Shown: positions 40,998-49,275 of the stretch, piece after piece
Layout: every line of letters begins with the position of its first letter
Position numbering within the stretch: the stretch's first letter is position 1
Source of the DNA: Rhodobacteraceae bacterium UBA6213
GTDB lineage: Bacteria; Pseudomonadota; Alphaproteobacteria; Rhodobacterales; Rhodobacteraceae
Length of the DNA stretch: 64,000 bases
NCBI GenBank assembly: GCA_002421605.1
Contig: DISJ01000017.1
Span: forward strand, 161,955-225,954
Direction of reading: 5' to 3'
Translations under genes and position numbers: made by a program
Notes under the pieces: generated by a model
Seen by the model: only the letters and a program-made list of their open reading frames with translations
Databases searched by the model: none
Told to the model about the DNA's origin: nothing

Positions 40998-41512
40998 TCC
41001 TTGGCCCCCCAGCGGGTGGCGACGAAGTCCTTGACCGTGTGCCCGCCCATGTAGAGGCCCATGTAAACCGCGTTCAGCTGGAAAAGCGTGCCGAGGTCGG
41101 TCTGCGGTAGGGCGATCTTCCAGTAGGCATTGGCGACATGAAGGATCACGATGTTCCAGAACCACAGGAACCCGAAGCCCCACATCGCCGCCGGGCGCCA
41201 GGCCCAGCTGAGGAAGTGCTCGGAACTGGTTTCGGCCCGCGCCAGCGCGAACTGCGCCTCGACCCCGGCCGCGTAGAGCGCGATCAGTTCGGGCGTCATC
41301 TTTTCGACTTCGCGCATCGCGTCGATCACGCGCGGCGGGTTTGCCTCGGCCAGAGCGTTCAGCTCGGCAGGTGCCACACCGGCGCGCTCGGCAAGCGCGC
41401 CGATCACGTCGGTGGCCAGTTCGGCGGATCCGGCGCCGATCTTGCGGGCCAGCACCTTTTCGATCAGCGGCACACCGATCTGCACGGCAAGCGAAATCAG
41501 GGCGGAATACAT
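40994..41512 (-). CDS. Three-helix holin, GTA_holin_3TM-like
   Basis: 172 residues. It has an N-terminal helical region (LISLAVQIGVPLIEKVLARKIGAG) with a soluble middle and then two or three hydrophobic segments at about 105-170 (WRPAAMWGFGFLWFWNIVILHVANAYW; NAVYMGLYMGGHTVKDF). The C-terminal GGHTVKDFVATRWG is typical of the GTA holin family. It releases the lysozyme or triggers its activation. Confidence 0.82.
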   Translation of the reverse strand: MYSALISLAVQIGVPLIEKVLARKIGAGSAELATDVIGALAERAGVAPAELNALAEANPPRVIDAMREVEKMTPELIALYAAGVEAQFALARAETSSEHFLSWAWRPAAMWGFGFLWFWNIVILHVANAYWKIALPQTDLGTLFQLNAVYMGLYMGGHTVKDFVATRWGAKE

Positions 41513-41514
41513 GG

Positions 41515-42423
41515 TCAGAAACTCCTCAGGATGGCCGCGAGCCGCGGCATCTTTCGTTGCACGCGCGCGGCCAGCGCATCGCGATAGGTAAAGGCGAGCC
41601 AGGCGAGCCAGAGCGCGCCGATCGCCAACACGGCCCAGCCGAGCCAGGGCGGCAGCTCCGCCGGGTCGGCAACCGCATCGGTGGCGGCGACCGCGCCACC
41701 GCCGCCGGTGGTGGTGCTTGCAGCCGCGGCCTTCGTGCGGGCGTCGAGCGCGCGCTGCAGCGTCGACAGCGTGGCCTTGCCGATCACGCCATCAACCGTC
41801 AGGTCGTAGTCGCGCTGGAATGCCTCCACACCCGCGCGCAGAATGCCGGTGGTGCCAGGCGCGCCGCTCACGGCATAGCCGAGCGACGTCAGCCCCTCGC
41901 GGATGCGCTGCACCTCGACGGCATCGACCATGATCGCGAACCCGGCAAAGATGCCGCGTGCGGCGGGTGGCGGGTTGGCGGTGTAGATGCCCTCGGCGAT
42001 CAGCAGGTATTCTTCCTCGCGCCGCCGCTCGAGGCCCGGGAACACTTTCCCGCCCGCCTTGTTCCAGAGCTTGATCGCGACGCGCATGCCCGGCAAATCG
42101 TGCGCGCGCCACTTGCCCACCCAGCTCGCGCGGCCGATGGCGCCGGTGTTGAAATGAAACGACACGCCGCCGTCGAATTCGTGCTGCGCAGCACCCGGCA
42201 TCGCTGTCGCCACGCCGGGCTCGTAATTCCGCGCAAGCGCCAGCTTCAATAGCTCGCGCGCGCGCTCGCGCGTAAGCACCATGCCCGCCACCGGCTTGAT
42301 CACGCCCGAAGCCGCCGTCAGGCCCGCGCCGATCGTCCAGATCCCGACAGGGTCGCGATAGGCCTTCAGGACTACGTTTTCCTGACGCTCGTTGAAGGCA
42401 ATTCCCTTCTCGCTGGTCTGCAT
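41515..42423 (-). CDS. Phage lysozyme (GH24-like) with peptidoglycan-binding domain and C-terminal membrane anchor
   Basis: 302 residues from the ATG at 42423, with GGAGGG upstream. The lysozyme domain (1 to about 150) has the Glu-Asp-Thr catalytic set in ERQENVVLKAYRDPVGIWTIGAGLT, though the canonical E-G pair is E-N. A PG_binding_1 repeat follows (about 165-235, RIREGLTSLGYAV...VDGVIGKATLSTLQRAL), then an Ala/Thr/Gly linker and one transmembrane helix (about 262-282) with a basic tail. A membrane anchor at the C-terminus is unusual. It is the first gene of the late operon, after a terminator. Confidence 0.85.
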   Translation of the reverse strand: MQTSEKGIAFNERQENVVLKAYRDPVGIWTIGAGLTAASGVIKPVAGMVLTRERARELLKLALARNYEPGVATAMPGAAQHEFDGGVSFHFNTGAIGRASWVGKWRAHDLPGMRVAIKLWNKAGGKVFPGLERRREEEYLLIAEGIYTANPPPAARGIFAGFAIMVDAVEVQRIREGLTSLGYAVSGAPGTTGILRAGVEAFQRDYDLTVDGVIGKATLSTLQRALDARTKAAAASTTTGGGGAVAATDAVADPAELPPWLGWAVLAIGALWLAWLAFTYRDALAARVQRKMPRLAAILRSF

Positions 42424-42492
42424 CTGGCCCTCCGGGAAAGAGGGCAAATCGGCCCTCGCTGACGGTGCCAGCATGGCCGCGGGCGGCACATG

Positions 42493-42518
42493 AAAACACC
42501 CGCAAGGGCTTGCGGTGT
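42493..42518 (-). terminator. Intrinsic terminator after the Mor-like gene
   Basis: On the minus strand ACACCGCAAG pairs with CTTGCGGGTGT (one bulge), followed by TTTTC. It lies six bases after the Mor-like stop and about 70 bases before the lysozyme start, so it separates the early/middle from the late transcript. The late promoter should fall in 42424-42490. Confidence 0.7.
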
Positions 42519-42523
42519 CAGGG

Positions 42524-42895
42524 TCAGATCAGGGGAAGCTGGCGCGGATCGGCGGCACCCGGGCCGGGGCCATCATCGATCCAGCGGCGCACCGAGACGT
42601 CGCTCGTGTGCAATCTGCGGGCAATCTCGGCTTTGGGCAAGCCTTTTGCGTGCATCACCCGCGCCACCCAGGGCTTGGCGGTGGGCACCCGGCGCGGCAG
42701 GTGTTCGGCGGCCCGCGCGAGTGCTGTGGCGCGATCGAGCCCGACCAACTCGGCCAGCCGCCCGCGCCCCTTGGGGTTGGCAGCAAGGTAAAGTTCGGCG
42801 CCGCCGAAGGTCATCAGAAACTCGACCGCGCCCTCGATGCCCAAAACGCGGACATAGGGTTCGACATGGGCTGGCGGGGGCGGCAGGTCACGCAT
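42524..42895 (-). CDS. Mor-family middle/late transcription activator
   Basis: 123 residues from the ATG at 42895. Mor/C features: a dimerisation part with GIEGAVEFLMTFGGAELYLAANP (the family's ...FGG..LYIP motif) and a C-terminal helix-turn-helix (MHAKGLPKAEIARRLHTSDVSVRRWI). It would switch on the late operon starting at 42.4 kb. Last gene of the early block; it overlaps the MT-A70 gene by 8 bases. Confidence 0.82.
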   Translation of the reverse strand: MRDLPPPPAHVEPYVRVLGIEGAVEFLMTFGGAELYLAANPKGRGRLAELVGLDRATALARAAEHLPRRVPTAKPWVARVMHAKGLPKAEIARRLHTSDVSVRRWIDDGPGPGAADPRQLPLI

Positions 42896-43487
42896 CGGTT
42901 GCCCCGAAATGCGTGGTCTCGTTGCCCCAGACATCATGCCCCGCCCAAGGCTCACGCGCGAACAGCTCGGCGAAGTACTGGCGCGGCAACAGCCGGTCGA
43001 TCATCTCGCGCATCTCGACCGGCTTGCGCGAATGTTCGCGCCGGATCGCCTCAATGCTGTCGGGGATGTCTTCGGGCGCGAGGATCACGTTGCGCTCAGA
43101 TCGCGATGCGATCTGCGGTCGACCGATCTTGCCGATGAGGTACGGCTCCGTGGACGACCGCATCACATAGCCGGTGCCCATCGCCACCTTCCAGTTCCTC
43201 GTCCGCTTCAGCCAGGAGCCGCCGGTGACATAAGAAAAGCCCCATGCCTCCAACACCGCCCCCGCCACCATCAGGTGCGGCCAGGTCGACCAGAGAAACA
43301 GGTAGCAGTCCGGTCCCGCCAGTCGCGCCACCGGCAGCGCCTTGATCGTGTCGACATCGAGCGTGGCGTAATGCGCCTCGGGGCTCTTTACGTGTCCATT
43401 GGCCGAGCGCATCACATAGGCCCAAGGCGGGTCGGCGAGGATCGCGCCATATTTGAAAGGTGTGAGCGGGGCGAAGGGCCAGCTCAT
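42888..43487 (-). CDS. MT-A70 family DNA adenine methyltransferase
   Basis: 199 residues. The catalytic motif DPPW (residues 19-22, ADPPWAYVM) and the SAM-side strand CYLFLWSTWPHL are present, with the C-terminal FAREPWAGHDVWGNE. Phage MT-A70 enzymes methylate adenines in phage DNA, often to escape restriction. In Mu the modification gene mom is at the right end, so its place inside the middle operon is different. Confidence 0.88.
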   Translation of the reverse strand: MSWPFAPLTPFKYGAILADPPWAYVMRSANGHVKSPEAHYATLDVDTIKALPVARLAGPDCYLFLWSTWPHLMVAGAVLEAWGFSYVTGGSWLKRTRNWKVAMGTGYVMRSSTEPYLIGKIGRPQIASRSERNVILAPEDIPDSIEAIRREHSRKPVEMREMIDRLLPRQYFAELFAREPWAGHDVWGNETTHFGATDA

Positions 43488-43735
43488 TCGTCGCGTTCCC
43501 GCCGCTGGCGGCCTGTGCGCAGATCGGGCGACGAGGCCTCGATCACGGTGGTCACATAGCCCTCGCGCAGCGTGTAACGGAACCCGTCAATGATCACCGC
43601 CGAGGCGCCAACCGAAACAGCGCGGTCGACGCGCTGGCCGATCCGGCACCGCAGCGCCTCGACATCGACCAGCATGACGCGCTCGAGGTAGCGCAGCACA
43701 GCGTGATCGGTCACGATGGCGATCGGCTTCTTCAT
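43484..43735 (-). CDS. Hypothetical phage protein, 83 residues
   Basis: Starts at the ATG at 43735, overlapping the GemA stop by 4 bases. Contains TDHAVLRYLERVMLVDVEALR and GASAVIIDGFRYTLREG. Similar short proteins next to methylase genes in phages are annotated hypothetical. No function can be given. Confidence 0.7.
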   Translation of the reverse strand: MKKPIAIVTDHAVLRYLERVMLVDVEALRCRIGQRVDRAVSVGASAVIIDGFRYTLREGYVTTVIEASSPDLRTGRQRRERDE

Positions 43736-44196
43736 GCCTGCGGCCCGCCCTTCGGATCGATCCCGGCGCGGCGGCACATCGCCTTCAGCGCGTCGATCAC
43801 GTCCTTGATCCGTTCCCAGTCCGACATCGCGTCGATGTCGATCGGCACATGCCCCCAATGCGCCTCGAACCGCGCCCGCACGAAAGCGTTGAGCCCGCGC
43901 CGCCCGGCGACCTTTACCGCGCCCTTCTCTGCCAGCAGGCGCCAGAGCACATGCGCGTAGCGCACATCGCCCCGCCGCGCTGCCGGGCGTCCGCGCTTGC
44001 CATTGGCCGGGTCGCCCGAGGGCGCAAATCCGCGCGCCTTCAGCGCCTCGACCAGCTTTTCAAGATCGGCCTCGCCCATCTCGCGCATGCTCGCCTTGCC
44101 GGTCACCACCAGTTGCAGATCGCGCCGGGTCTCGGCATCGATCCCCAACTCGCGGCAGCCGACATGGACGAGCTTCTGAAGCGCGCGGGCGGTCAT
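43732..44196 (-). CDS. GemA-like regulatory protein (DUF1018)
   Basis: 154 residues. The DUF1018 pattern is seen: LQKLVHVGCRELGIDAETRRDLQLVVTGKASMREM at the N-terminus, WRLLAEKGAVKVAG in the middle, and FVRARFEAHWGHVPIDIDAMSDWERIKDVI. In Mu, GemA (gp16) modulates host gene expression and DNA relaxation. Confidence 0.9.
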   Translation of the reverse strand: MTARALQKLVHVGCRELGIDAETRRDLQLVVTGKASMREMGEADLEKLVEALKARGFAPSGDPANGKRGRPAARRGDVRYAHVLWRLLAEKGAVKVAGRRGLNAFVRARFEAHWGHVPIDIDAMSDWERIKDVIDALKAMCRRAGIDPKGGPQA

Positions 44197-44199
44197 CGG

Positions 44200-44853
44200 T
44201 CAGGCCTTCGCCAGATCGATGGTGATCGGCTGCCAGGCGGCGTCGTGGCGCGGGCGTGCGTAGCAGCGCACATAGGTCTTCGAGCCGACCACCCGCATCG
44301 CATCGCGGATCGCCGCCATCGCGCGCAGCCAGCGTTCGTCCGAAATGTCGAGCCGCAGCAGCATGAAGATTTCCGAGCGGTTGATCTGCCCTGCCTTGTC
44401 GGTGTTGAAGGCGCGCGTCACGATCGCGCGGATCTCAGGGCGCGCCTCGGCCGACCACTCGTTGAGGCATTCGTCGACCAGCCCCTTGGCGATCTGCAGC
44501 TCGGGGCCGAAGTCGATGTGATCGGCCACCTGCACCTGCACCTTGTAGAGGCCGTCGACGCTTTGCAGCGTCTTGTTACCCTTGGCGCCACCGATGGTCG
44601 CGCCGTATTCCTGCTCGAGGATTGCATCGAAGCCGCCGATATCGTCGAAGGTGTGCTCCTTGAATCGGGCGATCTGGTCGGAAAGCTCGAGCGCGTAGCC
44701 CACGATCTTGCGCGTGACCTCGTCCTGCAGCAGATCCTGCGCCTTGATCATCTCGACAGGTTTCAGGCCGCCCTTCGCATCGGCCATGTAGGGTTTGCCG
44801 TTGAGATCAAAGCGGCCGTCAGGCACGCGCGGGGTAATGGCTTCTCGGGTCAT
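44200..44853 (-). CDS. DUF3164 family phage protein
   Basis: 217 residues. The DUF3164 pattern is clear: RFDLNGKPYMADAKGGLKPVEMIK, LLQDEVTRKIVGYALELSDQIARFKEHTFDDIGGF, and FLLRLDISDERWLRAM-like end. It is always found among early genes of transposable phages, between the B/transposition genes and gemA. Its role is unknown; binding of DNA or RNA has been guessed. Confidence 0.9.
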   Translation of the reverse strand: MTREAITPRVPDGRFDLNGKPYMADAKGGLKPVEMIKAQDLLQDEVTRKIVGYALELSDQIARFKEHTFDDIGGFDAILEQEYGATIGGAKGNKTLQSVDGLYKVQVQVADHIDFGPELQIAKGLVDECLNEWSAEARPEIRAIVTRAFNTDKAGQINRSEIFMLLRLDISDERWLRAMAAIRDAMRVVGSKTYVRCYARPRHDAAWQPITIDLAKA

Positions 44854-45065
44854 GCCCGGTCTCCTTCTTTGGTGATGATGAGCTGCGCAGGCGTCGGCGC
44901 CCCCGGCGGGATCGGCACGAGGCCGAAGGCCGCCAGCGTCCCCGCCATCGCGGTGATTTCGTCGGTGCTGACCAGGCTCGCGCCGCGCAGACCCGAGGTG
45001 TCGATCTTGCCCAGCCCGCGCGCGGCGAGGGTCAGCATTTCGATCAGGGTCCAGCGGTCAGTCAT
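44850..45065 (-). CDS. Hypothetical phage protein, 71 residues
   Basis: From the ATG at 45065, overlapping the DUF3164 start by 4 bases and the upstream gene by 8. Sequence MTDRWTLIEMLTLAARGLGKI then LRGASLVSTDEITAMAGTLAA. No family recognised; likely helical. Confidence 0.6.
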   Translation of the reverse strand: MTDRWTLIEMLTLAARGLGKIDTSGLRGASLVSTDEITAMAGTLAAFGLVPIPPGAPTPAQLIITKEGDRA

Positions 45066-45393
45066 TGCCGCCGCCTTCCGCCCCGCCAAGATCTTGCTCG
45101 AGCGTCCGCAACGCCCGCTTCAACGCGCGCAGACCTTCGAGACCCACGATCGTGGTCCGGTTCGGCGCCGACGTCGCGCCTCGGCCAAGCAACAGCCAAT
45201 TGGCGTCAACATTGAGTGCAGCGCAGACCTTCATCAACGTGAATGCCCGCGGCTGCGAGGCGCGCGTCTTCCAGAACGAGGGCTGGCTTTCATCAATTCC
45301 GACCGCTCGGGCAAACGCCGCTTGCGAGGGAAAGAGCGCAATCAGTTGCTCAAGCCGGTCGAACAGCGCCTCATGTTCCTTCGCGCCGGTCAT
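45058..45393 (-). CDS. Cro/CI-type helix-turn-helix protein
   Basis: 111 residues from the ATG at 45393. The XRE-like helix-turn-helix is at about 20-65 (LFPSQAAFARAVGIDESQPSFWKTRASQPRAFTLMKVC). The C-terminal part ends in a helix (GLRALKRALRTLEQDL). It may regulate early genes. Confidence 0.7.
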   Translation of the reverse strand: MTGAKEHEALFDRLEQLIALFPSQAAFARAVGIDESQPSFWKTRASQPRAFTLMKVCAALNVDANWLLLGRGATSAPNRTTIVGLEGLRALKRALRTLEQDLGGAEGGGND

Positions 45394-45761
45394 CGCTGAT
45401 CCTCCCTCGCATTGCGCGGGCAGGCAGCGCAGGCGCGGAACATCCGCACCCGGAGCGGGTTGCCGGTGGCGAATGAGCGCGACTTGGCGCGCCAGTCCTG
45501 GCACTCGTGCGAGGGAAGCGTGCCGAGCGCCGGGCAGGCCACGCGGCCCGCCAGAAACACCCCCCTGAACCGCTCTTCAACGGCGCTTAAATCGGCCGGA
45601 TATTTCGCGCGAAGCACCTGGCTGATCAGCGCGGGCGAGCGGTCCATGCGCGCCGCAACGCGGTTTTGGCTGGTCGCGGTGCATTCGACCGCCATCGCCT
45701 CGACCCAGTCGGGCAAGGTTGCGCCCCAGGCGATGCGCGCAATCTCGAGCGGACTGCTCAT
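45390..45761 (-). CDS. Early phage DNA-binding protein with Cys-rich tail
   Basis: 123 residues. The N-terminal part carries a helix-turn-helix (TSQNRVAARMDRSPALISQVLRAKYPADL). The C-terminal half has five Cys residues (CPALGTLPSHECQDW; FRACAACPRNA), which may bind a metal. It overlaps its neighbours by 4 bases each. Confidence 0.65.
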   Translation of the reverse strand: MSSPLEIARIAWGATLPDWVEAMAVECTATSQNRVAARMDRSPALISQVLRAKYPADLSAVEERFRGVFLAGRVACPALGTLPSHECQDWRAKSRSFATGNPLRVRMFRACAACPRNAREDQR

Positions 45762-46312
45762 TTCAGACCTCCGGTCAGCAGCACCAGCTCGCCGAGATTG
45801 TCATCCCAGACCGCGCGCACCCGCCGCTCGCGCGGTGGCCGCGGGCCGGTATTGCGGATCAGCCGATAGATCGCCTCGCGCCGTCCGGGCACCGCCGTGC
45901 GTTCGACCTTGAGGTAGCCCGCCTTAAGCAGCGCCTGACAATACCCATGCGCCGCTTCCAGCTTGACCCGCACCGAGGCGGTCGAGGAATGCGCGGCCAG
46001 ATCGGTGGGCGTGAAGCTCTTCAGCCCCCGCATCGACGTCCAGAGATTGAGCGGGACCGAGCCGCCCGGGCCAGCCTCGCGTGTGCGCTGGAAATCGGCC
46101 ACGACGCGATAGAGGTTCCGCCGCCCGACACCGCGCTGGATGTTGACGCAGGCGCCGTCCTTTTCCCAGGCACGCACGATCTCGGTCGCCTGATACATGC
46201 TGACATGCAGCTCGGCGCTGATCTCGGCATAACCAAAGGTGCCGATCCTGAGCGCAACCGCCCAGGCGGCGTCGGCGAGTGCGGCGCGGGTGTCGGGTGT
46301 CAGGAACATCAC
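45758..46312 (-). CDS. Early phage protein with winged-helix-like domains
   Basis: 184 residues. Two helix-turn-helix-like segments are visible: FGYAEISAELHVSMYQATEIVRAWEKDGA (about 27-55) and TDLAAHSSTASVRVKLEAAHGYCQALLKAGYL (about 103-134). Directly follows muB with a 4-base overlap. Similar two-domain proteins occur downstream of B in Rhodobacter-type Mu phages; the function is unknown. Confidence 0.65.
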   Translation of the reverse strand: MMFLTPDTRAALADAAWAVALRIGTFGYAEISAELHVSMYQATEIVRAWEKDGACVNIQRGVGRRNLYRVVADFQRTREAGPGGSVPLNLWTSMRGLKSFTPTDLAAHSSTASVRVKLEAAHGYCQALLKAGYLKVERTAVPGRREAIYRLIRNTGPRPPRERRVRAVWDDNLGELVLLTGGLK

Positions 46313-47094
46313 GCCACCCTCCGCTTGGCGTCGGCCTTGCGGCGGAATTCCTCGGCCATTTCATCGCGGCGCGCGGCGGGGGCCTCGCCAGTAAAGAACG
46401 CGCCCTTCCAGTCGGCAGCGGTGACCCGCACCAACCCGCGCACCTTCGCGTGCTCGTTGATCAGCGCGAGGTTGATCGCCACGCGGCGGATCGAGCGTCG
46501 CGACGATTTCAGCAGGATCTCGCGCAGGTCCGGGGCGATCTCGATGCCCGGCGCGTAAATCGGCGCCATGTGCCCGACATCCGCGAGGCTCGCAGGCTCG
46601 GCCGCGACCCAGTCGAGCATGCGGCCATGCACCCGCTCCCAGCGCTGCAGCTTCTGCGGCAGCAGTTCCTCGCCGATCAGGATCACCGGCACACCCGAGG
46701 CCTCGTAAAGCCCGCGCACCACCTCGATCATCTTGTCGCTGACCAGATGGTCGGCCTCGTCCAGAAGCAGCGGGCGGCCCGAGCGGGCCAGCTCTTCCGC
46801 CGCCTGGTTGAAAAGCTCGGGCGCCGTGCGCGCTGGCCGAAGGCCGAGCTCGATCACGATCTCCTGCAGCAGGGTCTTGGCGCGCCAGAGCGCCTGGATC
46901 TGGATGTGGCAGGCGCGGAAGCGGTTGGTGGCATAGACCGCCGCGGTGGTCTTGCCGTAGCCCGAAGGCCCGTAAAAGGTGGCCATGCCCGGCAGCCCGT
47001 GCGCCCGGGTCTGCACCCGGTCGATCAGGGTCAGCAAGGCTGCCACATTCCGCAGGGGTGCCACGCTGTTGTAAAGCCTCGGTTCGTCCGTCAT
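46309..47094 (-). CDS. MuB-like transposition ATPase
   Basis: 261 residues from the ATG at 47094. AAA+ features: Walker A FYGPSGYGKTTA (about 40-50), Walker B PLLLDEADHLV (about 104-114), and a sensor around VPVILIGEELLPQKL. The C-terminal helix-rich part binds DNA in MuB relatives. It delivers target DNA to MuA and prevents insertion into the phage itself. 60 bases separate it from the transposase. Confidence 0.92.
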   Translation of the reverse strand: MTDEPRLYNSVAPLRNVAALLTLIDRVQTRAHGLPGMATFYGPSGYGKTTAAVYATNRFRACHIQIQALWRAKTLLQEIVIELGLRPARTAPELFNQAAEELARSGRPLLLDEADHLVSDKMIEVVRGLYEASGVPVILIGEELLPQKLQRWERVHGRMLDWVAAEPASLADVGHMAPIYAPGIEIAPDLREILLKSSRRSIRRVAINLALINEHAKVRGLVRVTAADWKGAFFTGEAPAARRDEMAEEFRRKADAKRRVA

Positions 47095-47154
47095 CGTTCC
47101 CTCGCCTCCGCTCGTGTTTTCCGCCGTGGCGCCCGTCTGCACCCGGCGGTTTCC

Positions 47155-49275
47155 TCATCCAAAGATCGCGTCGCCCCGCTCGTCCCAGAGCATCCGTTCT
47201 GCCCGGTATTCGGGGGTCGATTGGTAGACGCTCAGCCAGCGCTGCTGTTCGGCGGTCAACCGCTCGCCCGCGCCCATCGCCCGCTCGAGCTGCAGCGCAC
47301 GGCGAAACCGCTCGCGCGGTTCTTCCTCGGCGACGTGTGCCGGTGCGGCGCGGTGTGCTGCCAGATCGGCGACGATCGCCGCCTGTGCGCGCTCGAGATC
47401 GGGTGCGGGCGCCGCGCGCGCAGACTTCGGCGCGGGTTTGGCAAAGACCGGCCGCACCACCTTGGCCTCTGGCTTCGGCAGATCGACGGGCGTCAACGCC
47501 GCCAGCCCCTCGCCGATTTCGGCGGCCTTGTATTTTCGGTGCGCGGCCAGCGCCGTCTTTTCGGCGGCGAGCCAGGCGTTGCGGGCCCGCGCATGTGCAC
47601 GCGCCTCATCCATGTCGAAGAACCCGGCTTTCACCAGGCACGGCGCGTGGCCGAGATAGGCGTTGTCCTGGCTGTAAATGTGCAACCCGTCGAAGAAGTT
47701 TGCCGGATCGAAGCGGATGATGACCCGCTGCCCGGCAACCTCGTGCATCCATTCCGCCCAGAACTCGCTGCCCTGAAACCGGATGCGCCCGCTGTGGCTC
47801 TCGGCGCGCAGACCCTCGGCACCCAGCAACCAGAGCCGCCGCTGCGCCTCGGTGGCCTTGCGGATCGGCGCGGTGGCATAGTTTTCGTCGAACACCTCGG
47901 CGAAACTGCGTCCCCAGGCGACTTCGGAGCGCCGCCCCTGCCGGGTGTTGTGCTCCTCGATCCCTTCGGCCAGCACTTCGAGAAACTGAACGAGGTCGAT
48001 GGCGCGGCTGCCATAGTTTTCGGGCTGCGCCTCGGGCCGGTTGCCGGTCCAGGCGCCCGCAAAGCGCGGATCCTTGGCGATCGCCGTGCACATGTCGCGA
48101 AACGCCCGCTCGATCGGCTTCGACTGGCCCGCATAGGGCGTGGCCCAATGGATCTCGCAGCCGAGCGCGGTGAATAACCCCGGAATGTCCTCGTCGCGCA
48201 CCTTGAAGCGGTAGCGCGTCGGGCTGCCACCAGTGATCGCCTTGGCAGCGAATTCGCGGCCGTTGTCCAGAAGCACATGCTGCGGAATGCCCCAGCTCTC
48301 GATCATGTCGCCCGCGCAAAGCAGCACCGCGGTCGCATTCGGGGTCTGATCCACGCGCCAGGCGAGGATGCGCCCCGAATAGATGTCCTGAAACGCCACC
48401 ATCTGGGCGCGCCCGATCACCGGCTTTTCGCCACGCGCGGCGGGCCAGCGCACGAAGACGTCGAACTTGTGAAAGTCGGCGTTGACCGCCTCGAGAACCG
48501 TCATCGCGGTCTTGTCGCGTACCTGGGCGGGATACATCCGTTTCACGGCGTCGAGCCCCTTGCGCGCCAGCACCTGGCTGACCTGCGACACGGCCGCATC
48601 GAGCCTGCGCCGCATCGTGCGTTCTGGCAGGATGTCCCAACCTTCGGCGCGGGCCCGCTTGACCGAGCGGCGATAGCAATCTGTGAAGGGCGGCTGTTCA
48701 AGGCGCAGATAGTCGCTCTTGATCAGCGCGAAAAACTCCGGGTTGCAGTCCTTCGCGCGCGCACGCTCGGGCGCAGCCCGGTGGCGCGGCGCGAGGTAAG
48801 GCAGGCGATCATCGGATCGGACTCCTTCGACCAGCGCCAGCCACGACCAGATGGTGCGCGCGCCAAGGCCTTCCAGCCGGGCAACCTCGGTCACCGCACT
48901 CTGGCGACCGATCGCGGGCTCGAGCACCTCGACCTTTTGCAAGATGCCCTGCCTGACGCGCGCCTTTGCCTTCACCGCCTCGGGTAGCGCTTCGAACCAC
49001 GTCCAGGCCTCGTCGCGCCCCATGCGCTCGGGTTCCCTGGGTGCTCGTTCTGACCGCATCAGTTGGTGGCGCGCGCGCACGGGCAGAAGCTGCCAGCTGT
49101 ATTCCCAGCCACCACCCCGGCCCGCACGTCGGCGCACCATACCGGCCTGCGCTCGCCAGCCGAGCCGTTCCGCCATCGCGGCTACACCACGGGCTGTGGT
49201 GGGCATGTCGGGTAGCCCGGCTGCGGCGATTTCTTCCGCGCTCCACCAGAGCCGATCGGGTGCGGTCGAGGTCAT
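47155..49275 (-). CDS. MuA-like DDE transposase
   Basis: 706 residues, close to MuA (663). The N-terminal Mu-type DNA-binding domain starts RLWWSAEEIAAAGLPDMPTT. Catalytic residues fit Mu spacing: Asp near 265 (VNADFHKFDVF), Asp near 338 (VLLDNGREF), Glu near 388 (SKPIERAFR), against D269, D336, E392 in Mu. The C-terminal Ala/Pro/Arg-rich part should contact MuB. It catalyses strand transfer during integration and replication. It overlaps the ParB-like gene by 4 bases. Confidence 0.94.
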   Translation of the reverse strand: MTSTAPDRLWWSAEEIAAAGLPDMPTTARGVAAMAERLGWRAQAGMVRRRAGRGGGWEYSWQLLPVRARHQLMRSERAPREPERMGRDEAWTWFEALPEAVKAKARVRQGILQKVEVLEPAIGRQSAVTEVARLEGLGARTIWSWLALVEGVRSDDRLPYLAPRHRAAPERARAKDCNPEFFALIKSDYLRLEQPPFTDCYRRSVKRARAEGWDILPERTMRRRLDAAVSQVSQVLARKGLDAVKRMYPAQVRDKTAMTVLEAVNADFHKFDVFVRWPAARGEKPVIGRAQMVAFQDIYSGRILAWRVDQTPNATAVLLCAGDMIESWGIPQHVLLDNGREFAAKAITGGSPTRYRFKVRDEDIPGLFTALGCEIHWATPYAGQSKPIERAFRDMCTAIAKDPRFAGAWTGNRPEAQPENYGSRAIDLVQFLEVLAEGIEEHNTRQGRRSEVAWGRSFAEVFDENYATAPIRKATEAQRRLWLLGAEGLRAESHSGRIRFQGSEFWAEWMHEVAGQRVIIRFDPANFFDGLHIYSQDNAYLGHAPCLVKAGFFDMDEARAHARARNAWLAAEKTALAAHRKYKAAEIGEGLAALTPVDLPKPEAKVVRPVFAKPAPKSARAAPAPDLERAQAAIVADLAAHRAAPAHVAEEEPRERFRRALQLERAMGAGERLTAEQQRWLSVYQSTPEYRAERMLWDERGDAIFG

